From positions 33,122 to 97,121 of the forward strand of contig JAYUZR010000035.1 in the NCBI GenBank assembly GCA_043751595.1: DNA of 64,000 nucleotides. Direction: 5' to 3'. Below the pieces are notes generated by a model that did not search any database, had not been told where the DNA came from, and saw only the letters and a program-made list of their open reading frames with translations. The translations under genes and the position numbers were made by a program. Below are positions 48,457 to 57,931 of the stretch, one piece after another (the stretch's first letter is position 1; each line of letters begins with the position of its first letter). The DNA is from JAYUZR01 sp043751595 (GTDB taxonomy: Bacteria > Patescibacteriota > UBA1384 > CAILIB01).

Positions 48457-50471
48457 TAACGCTCTCCTTGGAATGGATTATTGGGGTCCTCGGCTGGCTC
48501 TGTGAATAGCTTAGCACCTTCGGCGAGCGGTTCGTTAAAATAACTGCGCATTATTTCTTCGTACACCGGTAGGGCGGAGCGATATCCTTCACCACCACCT
48601 TCAATTACTACGGCCACCGCGATTTCTGGGTTATCATAGGGGGCAAAGCCAACATACCAACCATGGAGGCGACCTTCGCTTCCAAACTCGGCCGTACCTG
48701 TTTTTCCAGCTGAGGGAGTGGCTAACTTGTTTAGGTTGCGGGCCGAGCCATTAACTTGGTCGGCTACGGTTGCGCGCATTCCTTCGCGCACTACTTGGAG
48801 AACATCACTCCGAATAATAGAAGCGGCAGAAACTTTTGGTTCTTTGCGGGTTTCGCTTTTGGTGACAGGGTTTAAAAAGGAGTGAACGAGGGTCGGGGCA
48901 TAAAGATTGCCACCATTGGCAATAGTAGCAATGGCATTTGCCATCTGGAGCGGGGTGACGAGAATATTGCCTTGTCCGATTGAAGTGTTGTAGGTGTCAC
49001 CAATATACCAAGGCTCGCCTAGTACCTGCTCCTTCCAGGCAGGAGTGGGAACCCGACCAGACTCTTCTCCCGGAATATCAATACCGGTGTCTTTGCCAAG
49101 TCCGAACTTCCCAAGGTAGGCATCGAGCCTATCAATGCCAAGACCACTAATGCCGCCTTGTTTCCATCCACCACCGGTTGCAAAGAAGAAGATGTTGTTT
49201 GATTCGGAGATAGCTTTACGAACATTAGTAAGTCCGTGGGTTTTCCAGTCAGGAAACTTAATACCTCCCACCTCGATATATGCGGGGGTAGTAACCTGGA
49301 GAGTTGGCGTAATGACCCCTTCCTGCAAGCCAGCACTGGCAACGAGCGGCTTAATGGTTGATGCAGAAGGATATTGCCCGGCGATAGCGCGGTTTAAAAG
49401 GGGGAGGCTTTTGTCGGTAATAAGGGCTTTGTACTCGGCCCCAGTAATTCCGCGAGCAAAGGTGTTGGCATCGTAATTGGGTAAGGAGGCCATGGCGATA
49501 ACTTCGCCAGTGTTTGGCCTAATTACTACGGCAGAAGCGCCAAGGTTTTTGCTCTTTTCTGCACCAAACTCTTTTGCCCGGCGCTCCACCGCATGTTGGA
49601 GAGCGGTCCCGAGTGCGGTTTGTAGCTTGCTATCAATGCTTAATTTAACGGTATCGCCAGGAATAGGGGCTGGATCTGCCGTGGTGGAGCCTTCAAGTAC
49701 TTCGCCCAGGGCATTAATGGTGGTGTGCTGAATACCGTCAGTACCTCTAAGTTTATCTTGATAGGTTTGCTCGATGCCACTTTTGCCAATTCTATCGCTT
49801 GGCCGGGCGCCAGCATCAACATCTTCCTTAGTTGCGGCACCAACGTAGCCAAGTAGCTGCCCTAGGGCTGGAATAGCGGCGTAGCTTCGGACCGGAATCT
49901 CGCGGATGGCGACACCGGGGAGATCGGAAAGCTGCTCCCTATACAAAAGTGCTTCATCCTTACTTACCTGCTCCTTAATTACAAAAGATTCAGGCGCCTT
50001 TTTCCAGTTAGCCTCAATTTCAGCGATTGCTTCCTGCGAAACCCCGGCTACTTTTTTAAGTGAATCGTATATGCCATCTCTTTCCTTGCGTTTGGTCGGT
50101 AGTTTTTGTGGATCAATAAGAAGGGCTACCTTTCGAGTATTTTCAGCCAAAACCACACCCTGTGCATCAATAATCAACCCGCGGTCGGCGGTTAGTCTGA
50201 GAAGTTGCTCGCTATTTCCTTGGGCAAGGGCATGGTTGGCCCGACCCTGGATAATCTGCAGGCGGGTGCATTGAATGATGAGAACCGAGGCTACCGCCAA
50301 CGTGGCAACAAGGAGTGGAATGGGGTAGTGCGTCTGGCTTACTTCTTCGGTGAGGGCTTCACTGGGTGATGCTTGGGTGCTTGGCCCGGTGGTGTACGAA
50401 GGCGCATCAGCAGCAATACCCTTAGAAAGGGAGGTGGTACCAATGGGGTTGCCGAAGAGATCGAGTGCCAT
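48456..50471 (-). CDS. mrdA: Penicillin-binding protein 2 (elongasome transpeptidase)
   Basis: Cross-links peptidoglycan during elongation. 671 residues with an N-terminal membrane anchor (LLVATLAVASVLIIQCTRLQ), a dimerisation/pedestal domain (to ~270) and the transpeptidase domain. The active-site motifs are intact: SASTIKP (SxxK, near 369), SESNN (SxN) and AGKTGTAEFG (KTG, near 587). The C-terminal tail is acidic. It lies in the order mreB-mreC-mreD-PBP2, the conserved elongation cluster, with its start overlapping the mreD stop. Confidence 0.93.
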   Translation of the reverse strand: MALDLFGNPIGTTSLSKGIAADAPSYTTGPSTQASPSEALTEEVSQTHYPIPLLVATLAVASVLIIQCTRLQIIQGRANHALAQGNSEQLLRLTADRGLIIDAQGVVLAENTRKVALLIDPQKLPTKRKERDGIYDSLKKVAGVSQEAIAEIEANWKKAPESFVIKEQVSKDEALLYREQLSDLPGVAIREIPVRSYAAIPALGQLLGYVGAATKEDVDAGARPSDRIGKSGIEQTYQDKLRGTDGIQHTTINALGEVLEGSTTADPAPIPGDTVKLSIDSKLQTALGTALQHAVERRAKEFGAEKSKNLGASAVVIRPNTGEVIAMASLPNYDANTFARGITGAEYKALITDKSLPLLNRAIAGQYPSASTIKPLVASAGLQEGVITPTLQVTTPAYIEVGGIKFPDWKTHGLTNVRKAISESNNIFFFATGGGWKQGGISGLGIDRLDAYLGKFGLGKDTGIDIPGEESGRVPTPAWKEQVLGEPWYIGDTYNTSIGQGNILVTPLQMANAIATIANGGNLYAPTLVHSFLNPVTKSETRKEPKVSAASIIRSDVLQVVREGMRATVADQVNGSARNLNKLATPSAGKTGTAEFGSEGRLHGWYVGFAPYDNPEIAVAVVIEGGGEGYRSALPVYEEIMRSYFNEPLAEGAKLFTEPAEDPNNPFQGER

Positions 50472-50923
50472 TACAGAAGTTCTCCTGAGATAAGGCTACG
50501 CTGCTTGGTGCGTGCATAGGTTATTCCAATCGCAACTAGGTTGGCAAGGAAAAGAGGGATGTATTGTTGCCACACCTGAACCGGAAGAGTGATGAATAGT
50601 ACGAAAATAGCACTAGATGCAAGTGCAGCAATGCAGTAGCGGGTAAATCTGGCAGTAATACGGGTTCGCCCAGAAAGGAATTGGGAGATGGTGTAGCCCA
50701 AGAGTAGTGCAGCGGACGCCCTTCCCAGGTGAAGTGTCCCAAAAAGCTCAAGTGAGAGTGCGGTAGCAATAAAAGGGCTGATAACTGAAGTTCTGCTGCT
50801 TGGGGTAAAGAAAACAACCGAGCAGCAAATGCAAAGCTGGGTAAGAAGAAAAAACTCAGCAACCCCGGGTAGGAATAACTGCCAGAGCGTGGCGCTTAGA
50901 AAAAAAGAAAGAAAAAGGAGCAT
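50471..50923 (-). CDS. mreD: Rod-shape-determining protein MreD-like
   Basis: 150 residues, almost entirely membrane-spanning with about five helices (LLFLSFFLSATLWQLFLPGV, LLTQLCICCSVVFF, FIATALSLELFGTLHLG, YCIAALASSAIFVLFI, IPLFLANLVAIGIT). Sequence conservation of MreD is low, so the call rests on hydrophobic pattern, size and position between mreC and the PBP2 gene. The HLGRASAALLLGY segment fits the MreD middle loop. Confidence 0.8.
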   Translation of the reverse strand: MLLFLSFFLSATLWQLFLPGVAEFFLLTQLCICCSVVFFTPSSRTSVISPFIATALSLELFGTLHLGRASAALLLGYTISQFLSGRTRITARFTRYCIAALASSAIFVLFITLPVQVWQQYIPLFLANLVAIGITYARTKQRSLISGELL

Positions 50924-50925
50924 GA

Positions 50926-51705
50926 CTATTTCCCCACAGTCAAAACAAACACACTTTCAAGGGTAGAAAAGTCGCGAAGGGGAGAAATGAGAAAGTGTTG
51001 GGTGGAATCACTCGGCTTACTAAGTTCGTTCGAGATATCGCCAATAGGAATACCAACCGGCAGACTACCGCCGAGACCACTGGTTTCTACTAATTGTTTT
51101 TGAGAAATCTTGGCCGAGCGATCGAGTTGAGTCAGGGAAATAGCGTTGCCATCACCCATAAGTAGGCCTTTTTCCCGAGATTCACTAATCCAAACCTGTA
51201 CCTTAGATCGCTTCGAGGTAAGGAGGAGGACATCGGCGGTGTTTGCGGTGACGGCATCAACTCTGCCCACGAGTACTCCCTCACTCACCACTGGCTGACC
51301 AACGGCCACGCCATTATTGGTTCCTACATCGAGAATTATTAAACGCTCAAGAGGGTCGGTACCATGGATGATAATTCTTCCTAGTACCTTACTAGCGCTT
51401 GTAACTGAATTGGTCACCCCAAGTTCTTTGCGAAGGGTTTCGTTTTCGCGCTTGATGCGCTCGAGATCGCTCACTTTTTGCTGAAGCTCGATTACTCGAA
51501 GTTGCAGGGTGGTTCTGTCGTCCCGCAACGAAGCGAGTTGATTAAAGCTACTAAGACGCTGTTGCCCTCCAGTAAAAGCGGGAGTGAGCGTTCGTCCCAG
51601 GGGAGAAAGTAGGTTTCGGGCGGTATCGCGAACAGTACTACTTACCGAAAGGGGTAGGATAAGAAGGAGGAGGACGAGAATGAGAAAGGGGATACCTTTA
51701 CGCAT
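50926..51705 (-). CDS. mreC: Rod-shape-determining protein MreC
   Basis: Bitopic scaffold of the elongasome. 259 residues: an N-terminal transmembrane helix (IPFLILVLLLLILPLSVSS), a coiled coil around 62-95 (LRVIELQQKVSDLERIKREN) and the periplasmic beta domains with GRIIIHGTDPLERLIILDVG, NGVAVGQPVVSEGVLVGRVD and SGLGGSLPVGIPIGDIS. It follows mreB (9-nt gap) and precedes mreD (2-nt gap). Confidence 0.93.
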   Translation of the reverse strand: MRKGIPFLILVLLLLILPLSVSSTVRDTARNLLSPLGRTLTPAFTGGQQRLSSFNQLASLRDDRTTLQLRVIELQQKVSDLERIKRENETLRKELGVTNSVTSASKVLGRIIIHGTDPLERLIILDVGTNNGVAVGQPVVSEGVLVGRVDAVTANTADVLLLTSKRSKVQVWISESREKGLLMGDGNAISLTQLDRSAKISQKQLVETSGLGGSLPVGIPIGDISNELSKPSDSTQHFLISPLRDFSTLESVFVLTVGK

Positions 51706-51714
51706 CGCAACACA

Positions 51715-52782
51715 CTAACGGTAGATGGCTGGAAGGAGTACTTCTTGCAACACGTCGAGATTCTCCAGTACTTGGCCGGTGCCTCGGGCCACGCAAGAGA
51801 GAGGATCGTCGGCGATGTGTACGGGAACCTTGGTGGTTTGGCTGAGTAGTTTATCGAGGCCACGAAGGAGGGCGCCACCACCAGCCAGAACAATACCGCG
51901 GTCCATAATATCGGCCAATAGCTCTGGTGGGGTTTCTTCTACGGTAAGTTTAACGGCATCAACAATAGCGGTAACTGATTTTGCCAATGCCTTACGCACC
52001 TCTTCGTCAGTAATAATAATCTCGCGGGGGAGTCCGGTAAGAAGATCGCGCCCACGCATTGGGTAGGTAATTCGCTCAGCAAGCGGGAAAGCCGAACCAA
52101 TAGCGATTTTAATTTCCTCAGCGGTACGCTCACCCAAGAGGAGGTTGTGATGCTCGCGAGCAAAGGAAATAATATCGTCGTTAAGCTCGTCTCCGGCAAC
52201 GCGAAGGGAGCGTGAGGTAACGATTCCACCCAGGCTAATAACGGCTACCTCAGTGGTTCCGCCTCCGATATCAACAATCATGCAGCCGGTAGCTTCTTGA
52301 ATAGGAAGATTAGCGCCAATGGCGGCTGCCATTGGTTCTTCAATAAGAAATACCTGGCGGGCGCCGGCATTAAGGGCGGCCTCTTCTACGGCGCGGCGTT
52401 CAACCTCGGTTACACCATAAGGAATACCAATTACCACGCGCGGGCGAGGAACAAGTGAGAAGCGGGTTTTATGTACTTTCTCAATAAAATACCGAAGCAT
52501 GGATTCGGTTACTTCGAAGTCGGAAACTACTCCGTCCACTAGGGGACGAATGGCAATAATATGAGAAGGAGTGCGGCCCACCATGCGCTTGGCCTCGTCT
52601 CCAATCGCCAAGATCTGGCGATTGCGTTTGTTGATGGCCACTACGCTCGGTTCGTTTACTACCACGCCCTGTCCTTTTACGTAGACCAAGGAAAAAGCGG
52701 TACCAAGATCGATGCCAATATCTTGAGAGAGGTTGGCGGTGAGGGTATCAAGTAATCTGAATCTTGGCTTTTTGAGTCGCAT
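51715..52782 (-). CDS. mreB: Rod-shape-determining protein MreB (actin homologue)
   Basis: ATP-binding filament that guides lateral wall synthesis. 355 residues with actin-fold motifs: IGIDLGTAFSLVYVKGQGVV (phosphate 1), MIVDIGGGTTEVAVISLGGI (phosphate 2) and MDRGIVLAGGGALLRGLDKL (adenosine motif). The N-terminus carries an extra basic stretch (MRLKKPRFRLLDTL) that may help membrane binding. It is first gene of the mreB-mreC-mreD-PBP2 operon. The presence of a full elongasome predicts a rod or elongated cell. Confidence 0.96.
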   Translation of the reverse strand: MRLKKPRFRLLDTLTANLSQDIGIDLGTAFSLVYVKGQGVVVNEPSVVAINKRNRQILAIGDEAKRMVGRTPSHIIAIRPLVDGVVSDFEVTESMLRYFIEKVHKTRFSLVPRPRVVIGIPYGVTEVERRAVEEAALNAGARQVFLIEEPMAAAIGANLPIQEATGCMIVDIGGGTTEVAVISLGGIVTSRSLRVAGDELNDDIISFAREHHNLLLGERTAEEIKIAIGSAFPLAERITYPMRGRDLLTGLPREIIITDEEVRKALAKSVTAIVDAVKLTVEETPPELLADIMDRGIVLAGGGALLRGLDKLLSQTTKVPVHIADDPLSCVARGTGQVLENLDVLQEVLLPAIYR

Positions 52783-52805
52783 AGCAAAGCGTAGCCTAGC
52801 AGGTT

Positions 52806-53588
52806 CTAGCGCTGTTTGCTCTGATGTTCAGATAATGTTCGGGAAGGGTAGAGGACGCCGTCTTTGTGAAGGAAGTAATAATAATCGTGCTTGGCTGGAT
52901 TTGTGGCAGCGGCAAGACTGGCTAGCCCGGGATTGGCGATAGGGGAAGGGGGGAGGCCGGCGTTGAGATAGGTATTATAAGGAGAAATGATACCCGTGTA
53001 ATCGTCCTGAGTGATTGGTTGCCAGTATTTGTAGAGGGTGAGCGGCCCGGTTGAGTTTGCCGTCATTAATTCATTAGTTTCTTTTCCGTACTGCACCGTC
53101 GGGTCGGCATCTAATTTCATGCCAATGGCCAGGCGGTTAGCGTAGACGCCGGCAATAATGGTTCGCTCGGAATCGTACTTGGCTTCACGCTCAACAATAG
53201 AGGCGAGGATGGTCTGGTTTTCAGTGGGGGAAAAGTCTTTGGTTTTATCGTCAAAGTTGTTGGTGAGGGTGGTTACTACCTGGGTGGCGGGGGTTGGTTG
53301 GAAAAAGCGGTAGGTATCGGGGAAAAGATGGCCTTCATGGCCTTCGCTTGCCGCCATAAAATCTGCAGCAGAACAGATCTTTAGCTGTTCTAGTCTGGTT
53401 GCAATCTGTTCTCGACGCCAACCCTCGGGAATGGTAATGGCGATATCGGCCCGCTTTTGGGCGGCTACATTTGCGTAATATACTTGGCGATCTTGGTAGT
53501 TACGGTAAAGCGCGCGCGCGCCAAGGGCGGCAGCACTTAAGATAACAGCTAGGGAGAGGATGAAAAGAGTGGTCCGCTTAGGATTCAT
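52806..53588 (-). CDS. mltG: Endolytic transglycosylase MltG (YceG-like)
   Basis: Cuts nascent glycan strands and sets their length. 260 residues, shorter than the ~340 of Escherichia coli MltG. An N-terminal transmembrane helix (LFILSLAVILSAAALGARAL) precedes a LysM-like region reduced to TIPEGWRREQIATRLEQLKI, then LFPDTYRF and the catalytic block LASIVEREAKYDSERTIIAG with the active-site Glu. VYANRLAIGMKLDADPTVQY and YNTYLNAGLPPSPIANPG are further family hallmarks. It overlaps the ruvX gene by 11 nt. Confidence 0.92.
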   Translation of the reverse strand: MNPKRTTLFILSLAVILSAAALGARALYRNYQDRQVYYANVAAQKRADIAITIPEGWRREQIATRLEQLKICSAADFMAASEGHEGHLFPDTYRFFQPTPATQVVTTLTNNFDDKTKDFSPTENQTILASIVEREAKYDSERTIIAGVYANRLAIGMKLDADPTVQYGKETNELMTANSTGPLTLYKYWQPITQDDYTGIISPYNTYLNAGLPPSPIANPGLASLAAATNPAKHDYYYFLHKDGVLYPSRTLSEHQSKQR

Positions 53589-53991
53589 GGGATTCGAGGT
53601 AGTCTTGCAGGATAAGAGCGGCAGCGGCGCTATCTTTATCTACCCCAGGAAAAAGATCGGCAGCGTCTAGGCTGGAATGGTACTCGTCGACACGCTCAAA
53701 AGAAAGTGGCCAAGAAATAGTTTTTTCTAGGTGGTGACTCAATTGGTTTACAGCAGTATTCACCCACTTGGTCTGTTCATTTTCAGAGCCATCGGCGCTG
53801 CGCGGATCGCCCACCACAATAGTGACCACTTCGTGCTCTTTAATAATCTTGGTCAGATGTTCAAAAAGACTATGAAGGTGGGGTGGGTTGTGCTCGATTG
53901 TGGTAAGGGGGGAGCTGAGAAAGCCGGTAAGCGAGAGGGCAACTCCCGTGCGGCGCTGTCCGAGATCGATCCCCAGGAGTGGACTAGTCAT
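53578..53991 (-). CDS. ruvX: Holliday junction resolvase-like RuvX (YqgF)
   Basis: 137 residues of the YqgF/RuvX family (RNase H-like fold): LLGIDLGQRRTGVALSLTGF at the start, VVTIVVGDPRSADGSENEQT in the centre, then FERVDEYHSSLDAA and a C-terminal DKDSAAAALILQDYLE block. The catalytic Asp and Glu/Asp positions appear present. Roles reported for the family are pre-16S rRNA processing and junction resolution. It overlaps mltG at one end and the baseplate-J-like gene at the other. Confidence 0.9.
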   Translation of the reverse strand: MTSPLLGIDLGQRRTGVALSLTGFLSSPLTTIEHNPPHLHSLFEHLTKIIKEHEVVTIVVGDPRSADGSENEQTKWVNTAVNQLSHHLEKTISWPLSFERVDEYHSSLDAADLFPGVDKDSAAAALILQDYLESHES

Positions 53992-55744
53992 TCTTTACAG
54001 AGACAGTAAGGGATTTTGGATACCAAGGGATCCGGGTGATGGGCCACCAAGAAGGATTGGCGGTAATAGTGGTTCCGGCATCGGCTACCTGCTGCTGAAC
54101 AACGGCTGGGGTATCGCTGTGGGTGCGGCCAATGAGGGCTTTGGCAACGGCTGAAGTATCAACCGTTTTAAAGGTGGTGCCCTTTGCCTCAATACCGATA
54201 GTAGCCTTACTTTCGGTGGTGGAGAAACTGGAGGTGGTGAGGGTGGTCTGTGTAAGAGAGAGAGTGGTTCCTTCTGGCGCGGTGGCGTCGCGGTGGACGG
54301 CAGTCTCTACTTCGCTACGACGGACGACAAGGCGCTTAGCTGTGGCGCTTCCGGTAATGGTTCCATCGGCTTGCTCGGCTCCGGCTGCAGCTGATGCAGT
54401 TACGCCATCTAGATTAAACGTGTCCTTGGTTTTATCAAAGAAGAACTGGTCCTCGGGGCTAGCGGCTAAGAGCTTGCCGGTAACCTGGTCTTGGAGTTTT
54501 TTGATGAGATCCTGGCGGGCCTTAGAGATATCGTCGGCGCTAATAACGGCCACCTGCTTAGTGGAGCCGCCGGTGGTGCTGACTATCTTGCCATAAATCT
54601 TTGTAACAGGACTAGTAATGGTAGCGGACTGATTGCTCACGTTTCCGCCCTCGCCCGAGTTCTCAGCAACCACTTGCACGGTAACTTTTCCTGGGATTTT
54701 ATCGCCATCTGGTGCAGTAAAGCCGGGAACGATGATATCTTTTTGGGTAACAAAGGTAATGCCACCGGCGCTTAGTACAGCGCCCGCTGGAAGGGATTGG
54801 GGGTTGGTAGAGTAATCGTTTACGATCTGAGCATCGCCTGCAGCCTTACTGCCCACGTCTTTTGTTCCGGTTGCCTTAAAGGTAACAGTATCGTTGGCGC
54901 TTTGGCTCAGTAGCTCGGCAGGAAGGGCGCCGCCGGGCGCAGCTGCGTAGGTAAAGGTTTGGGTCCATTCTTTGGCGGGCACCGTAATAGAAACGGTGGT
55001 TATTGGCAGTGCGTAGGCCGCGGCAGTACCAGTCAAAATTAAGATGGCAACCGTACAAAGAATGAGGGCAGTTTTTTTTCGGTTACCTGGTTTGGCGGGC
55101 GATTTTCCGGCTACTACAGCAGCGGCAAGGGCGGGAATAACGGAGGGTGCACTTTCCTCTTGTTGATCGCTATTATTAGCCTTTTTTGGTGTGAGAGTGG
55201 TAATGACATCCTCAGTAATAGGCTTACTGCTAAAGCTTGAGGCTGGCAGCTCCTCTTCTTCTGGTTCCAGTTCAATCTCCACCACGACCTCTTCTTGAAT
55301 CGGTGCTGCTGGAGCGATGGCCGAAAGTGCCTTAGCGAGAATTGTTTTAGGAATAATCGGCTTTGGCTGATCGGTGGGAGTGGGAGTAAGCTCGGGGTCT
55401 TGATCGGTTTCTTCGTAGTAGCGACGAACCTTAACTCCAGCGATCATCTTGGGTTCGGCCTCGGTGGATTGTTCGGGTTCATCATTCTCTGCGGCCTCAA
55501 TAGTGGCATAAACTGGAATCCCAACCTGATTTGAAAGGTTTTTACCGATTTTATCGGTGGTAACGAGGCGAAGGGTTTTGTTGGTATCGCGAGCAGCCTT
55601 GGCAACTAATTTAAGATTAACCAGGCTTTGCAAAAGAAGGGCACCACGAGGAACCTCGAGCACGATGGCATCCTGCTTGGAGGATTTGATACGAGCAATA
55701 ACCGTAGTTACTTCGTCGGCAGGTTCAATATATACGCGCTGCAT
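53984..55744 (-). CDS. Single-pass membrane protein with baseplate J-like region
   Basis: 586 residues. The N-terminal ~95 residues form an alpha/beta domain (RVYIEPADEVTTVIARIKSS, IVLEVPRGALLLQSLVNLKL, LRLVTTDKIGKNLSNQVGI). A long acidic, Pro/Glu-rich linker and one transmembrane helix near 228-248 (LILCTVAILILTGTAAAYAL) follow. The ~330-residue outside part contains VSITVPAKEWTQTFTYAA and a baseplate-J-like block (ALPAGAVLSAGGITFVTQKD to GNVSNQSATITS). Such proteins recur in Patescibacteria but have no known role. Its position next to pilM suggests a link to the pilus or envelope (inference). Confidence 0.7.
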   Translation of the reverse strand: MQRVYIEPADEVTTVIARIKSSKQDAIVLEVPRGALLLQSLVNLKLVAKAARDTNKTLRLVTTDKIGKNLSNQVGIPVYATIEAAENDEPEQSTEAEPKMIAGVKVRRYYEETDQDPELTPTPTDQPKPIIPKTILAKALSAIAPAAPIQEEVVVEIELEPEEEELPASSFSSKPITEDVITTLTPKKANNSDQQEESAPSVIPALAAAVVAGKSPAKPGNRKKTALILCTVAILILTGTAAAYALPITTVSITVPAKEWTQTFTYAAAPGGALPAELLSQSANDTVTFKATGTKDVGSKAAGDAQIVNDYSTNPQSLPAGAVLSAGGITFVTQKDIIVPGFTAPDGDKIPGKVTVQVVAENSGEGGNVSNQSATITSPVTKIYGKIVSTTGGSTKQVAVISADDISKARQDLIKKLQDQVTGKLLAASPEDQFFFDKTKDTFNLDGVTASAAAGAEQADGTITGSATAKRLVVRRSEVETAVHRDATAPEGTTLSLTQTTLTTSSFSTTESKATIGIEAKGTTFKTVDTSAVAKALIGRTHSDTPAVVQQQVADAGTTITANPSWWPITRIPWYPKSLTVSVKND

Positions 55745-55745
55745 A

Positions 55746-57008
55746 TTAGCTCCTCATTCCCTTAAAAATACGGCTCAGGGCGCCACGGGTGCGAGATGGT
55801 TCGCGGACAAGATCGATCCCAATATTGGCTAAGGCCATAGGAGTTACGTCTTGCACGCCAACGAGGTCGTTGGTGGTATCTCGTACATTAGCAACATCTT
55901 GAGGTCGGATAAACTGTACATCGGGTTGGCGAGCAAAGGGAAGGACGCTGCCCCAATCGTGCGCCTCGAGTGCTTCTTTAAGGTCGGGGAGCATACTTCC
56001 GCCGCCGCAGAGGTAGATTTTAGAAGGAAGTAGGCGGTTGTCGATGAAGCGCTCGGATTGGGTGAACTCTTCCAGGGCAAGTTCTACACCCGAGAGCCAA
56101 ACTGAAACATCGTCTTCTAAATACTGCTTAACACGAATGGCATCTTCTTCCTCTAGGTTTCCGGCTACGTAGGCAAGTTTAATTTGCTCGGCTTCGGTAA
56201 AAGAAACCTTCTGAGCAGTGGCGATGCGCTTAGTAATAACTCGACCACCAAGGGCAAACATTTTGGTTCCTTCAAGTCCGCCCGAGCGTACAACGGCAAT
56301 ATCGGTGGTGCCGCCGCCGACATCAATAAAAATACTAGAAGTATCGGCCATATCGTCGCCAAAGCATCGGGCCACGGCGTATGGCTCGGTGGCGATAGAG
56401 AGAATCTCGAGCCCAAGTTCATCGCCAATAGATTGCAGGGCGCCCAGGTGAACGATGGGGGCATAGGAAGTATAGATACTCACCTCGACCTGACGACCCT
56501 GAAAGCCAATTGGGTTATTTACCCGGTAGCCATCAATCTTAACTGCGACAACGGCCGAATTAACCAGCTCGACATCAATCTCGGCGTAACCAGTCTCCCA
56601 GGAGAGATCACGGCGAGACTTGGTAAGGGTTTCTTGCTGTGCCTTACTGATAATTTCTTTAAGTTCGGCCTCGGTAATGGGGAGATTGGCCGTTTTTCTG
56701 ACGTGACTGGTAGTGGTGGTACTTCCTTTAACCAGTTCACCCGCAATTCCCATCACTACTTGCTCGGGTGTGCGGCCGGCCATCTCGGTGGCGGCGCGAA
56801 TTGCTTTAGAGCAGGTGGTGATAACTCCGGCGATATCGGTGACACCGCCACCGTGCATATCGGAAAGGCGTTGACGCTCGCGGGCGTGGCCAATGACCAG
56901 GGCTTTATCTTCGGACACTTCAAAAACAAGTACCTTAGCAAACTCGGTACCAATATCGAGTGAAAGCGCAACCGGTAATTGAGACTGTTTCTGACGCGGC
57001 CAAACCAT
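55746..57008 (-). CDS. pilM: Type IV pilus assembly protein PilM / FtsA-like
   Basis: Actin-fold cytoplasmic protein of the PilM/FtsA group, 420 residues. Motifs: VALSLDIGTEFAKVLVFEVS (phosphate 1), SIFIDVGGGTTDIAVVRSGG (phosphate 2) and KIYLCGGGSMLPDLKEAL (adenosine). The SHS2-type insert lies around TNLPITEAELKEIISKAQQE. PilM normally links the pilus ATPase to the inner-membrane complex. FtsA itself is an alternative reading, but no FtsZ or FtsA amphipathic C-terminus is seen. The start at 57008 is preferred over 57056 because TACACT lies exactly 6 nt upstream. Confidence 0.82.
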   Translation of the reverse strand: MVWPRQKQSQLPVALSLDIGTEFAKVLVFEVSEDKALVIGHARERQRLSDMHGGGVTDIAGVITTCSKAIRAATEMAGRTPEQVVMGIAGELVKGSTTTTSHVRKTANLPITEAELKEIISKAQQETLTKSRRDLSWETGYAEIDVELVNSAVVAVKIDGYRVNNPIGFQGRQVEVSIYTSYAPIVHLGALQSIGDELGLEILSIATEPYAVARCFGDDMADTSSIFIDVGGGTTDIAVVRSGGLEGTKMFALGGRVITKRIATAQKVSFTEAEQIKLAYVAGNLEEEDAIRVKQYLEDDVSVWLSGVELALEEFTQSERFIDNRLLPSKIYLCGGGSMLPDLKEALEAHDWGSVLPFARQPDVQFIRPQDVANVRDTTNDLVGVQDVTPMALANIGIDLVREPSRTRGALSRIFKGMRS

Positions 57009-57014
57009 GCCTCT

Positions 57015-57057
57015 AGTGTAGCATAGCTTGCCGCCAAATTGGGGTAGGGCGTACACT
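57015..57057. promoter_or_regulatory. Divergent leaderless promoters of pilM and the histidine kinase
   Basis: Minus: TACACT (57015-57020) 6 nt before the pilM ATG. Plus: TTGCCG (57028-57033), 18-bp spacer, TACACT (57052-57057), 7 nt before the kinase ATG. Two identical -10 boxes face apart within 60 nt. Confidence 0.6.
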
Positions 57058-57064
57058 ACGGGTA

Positions 57065-57880
57065 ATGGATTCTAGTATTTCTCTACCTTCGTTTATCGCA
57101 GGCGCTGCCGTAGGTGCGGCAGTATTTTCGTTGATTGTTCTGATTGTCACGAACCGAATTCTTACAGCGCGCAGTAGTAAGCATCTAAAGGCGCTTAAAG
57201 ATCAGTTTATTGCCCTTTGTTCGCACTACTTGCTCAGCCCTATTACCATTATTCAGACGTCGGTAATCCTTCTTCAAGAAGAGGGGGTTGGCACCACGGT
57301 TGAGCAGCGCCAAAAGCTATATGCCAATATTTACCGTGGACAACAGCGCCTGTGGTTGCTTGCTGAGCAATTTTTGATGGTAGAGCAGCTTGAGGGGAAC
57401 GATCTTAACCTGGCTATTTCGGTGGGTAACATTAGCGATGTGGTTACGCAGTCGGTGGTTGCCATTGATTCATTTGCCCGAGAGAAAAATATTATTATTC
57501 GTATTTTTGATGATGAGCTGCACCAGGTGCGTGAGGCACGGTTTGATGTTCGACGCATGAAGCTAGCGTTGGCGGCACTTCTTGATAACGCCGTTAAGTT
57601 TAGTCCCGAGCATAGCGAGGTGGTGGTGAGGGTAACAGTAGAGGAGCAAGAGTTTAGTATCGCTATCTCGGATCAGGGCGTAGGTATGTCCCACGAAATC
57701 TTATCGCACCTAGGTGAAGGGTTTTACCGGGGTAATTCTGTCTATAATTTTGATTTTGAAGGCATGGGACTTGGCACCTACATCGCAGGGCAAATTATTC
57801 GCTTGCACGGTGGCCTCATCGAGTATGCTTCCGAGCTTAAAAAGGGGTCGACGGTCACTATTCACCTTCCTATCGAGTAG
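57065..57880 (+). CDS. Membrane sensor histidine kinase
   Basis: 271 residues. One transmembrane helix at ~9-30 (FIAGAAVGAAVFSLIVLIVT) is followed directly by a HisKA domain with the H-box LCSHYLLSPITIIQ (phospho-His 54), and an HATPase_c domain with N-box ALLDNAVKFSPEHSEVVV, G1 ISDQGVGMS and a final GMGLGTYIAGQIIRLHGGLI. There is no extracellular sensor domain, so the signal may come from the membrane or a partner. No response regulator gene is adjacent. It is divergent from pilM. Confidence 0.92.
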   Translation: MDSSISLPSFIAGAAVGAAVFSLIVLIVTNRILTARSSKHLKALKDQFIALCSHYLLSPITIIQTSVILLQEEGVGTTVEQRQKLYANIYRGQQRLWLLAEQFLMVEQLEGNDLNLAISVGNISDVVTQSVVAIDSFAREKNIIIRIFDDELHQVREARFDVRRMKLALAALLDNAVKFSPEHSEVVVRVTVEEQEFSIAISDQGVGMSHEILSHLGEGFYRGNSVYNFDFEGMGLGTYIAGQIIRLHGGLIEYASELKKGSTVTIHLPIE

Positions 57881-57931
57881 TGGGTTCTGACGGGGTTTTT
57901 GGATGGGTTTACTTCTGGTAGAGTGCGCAGC

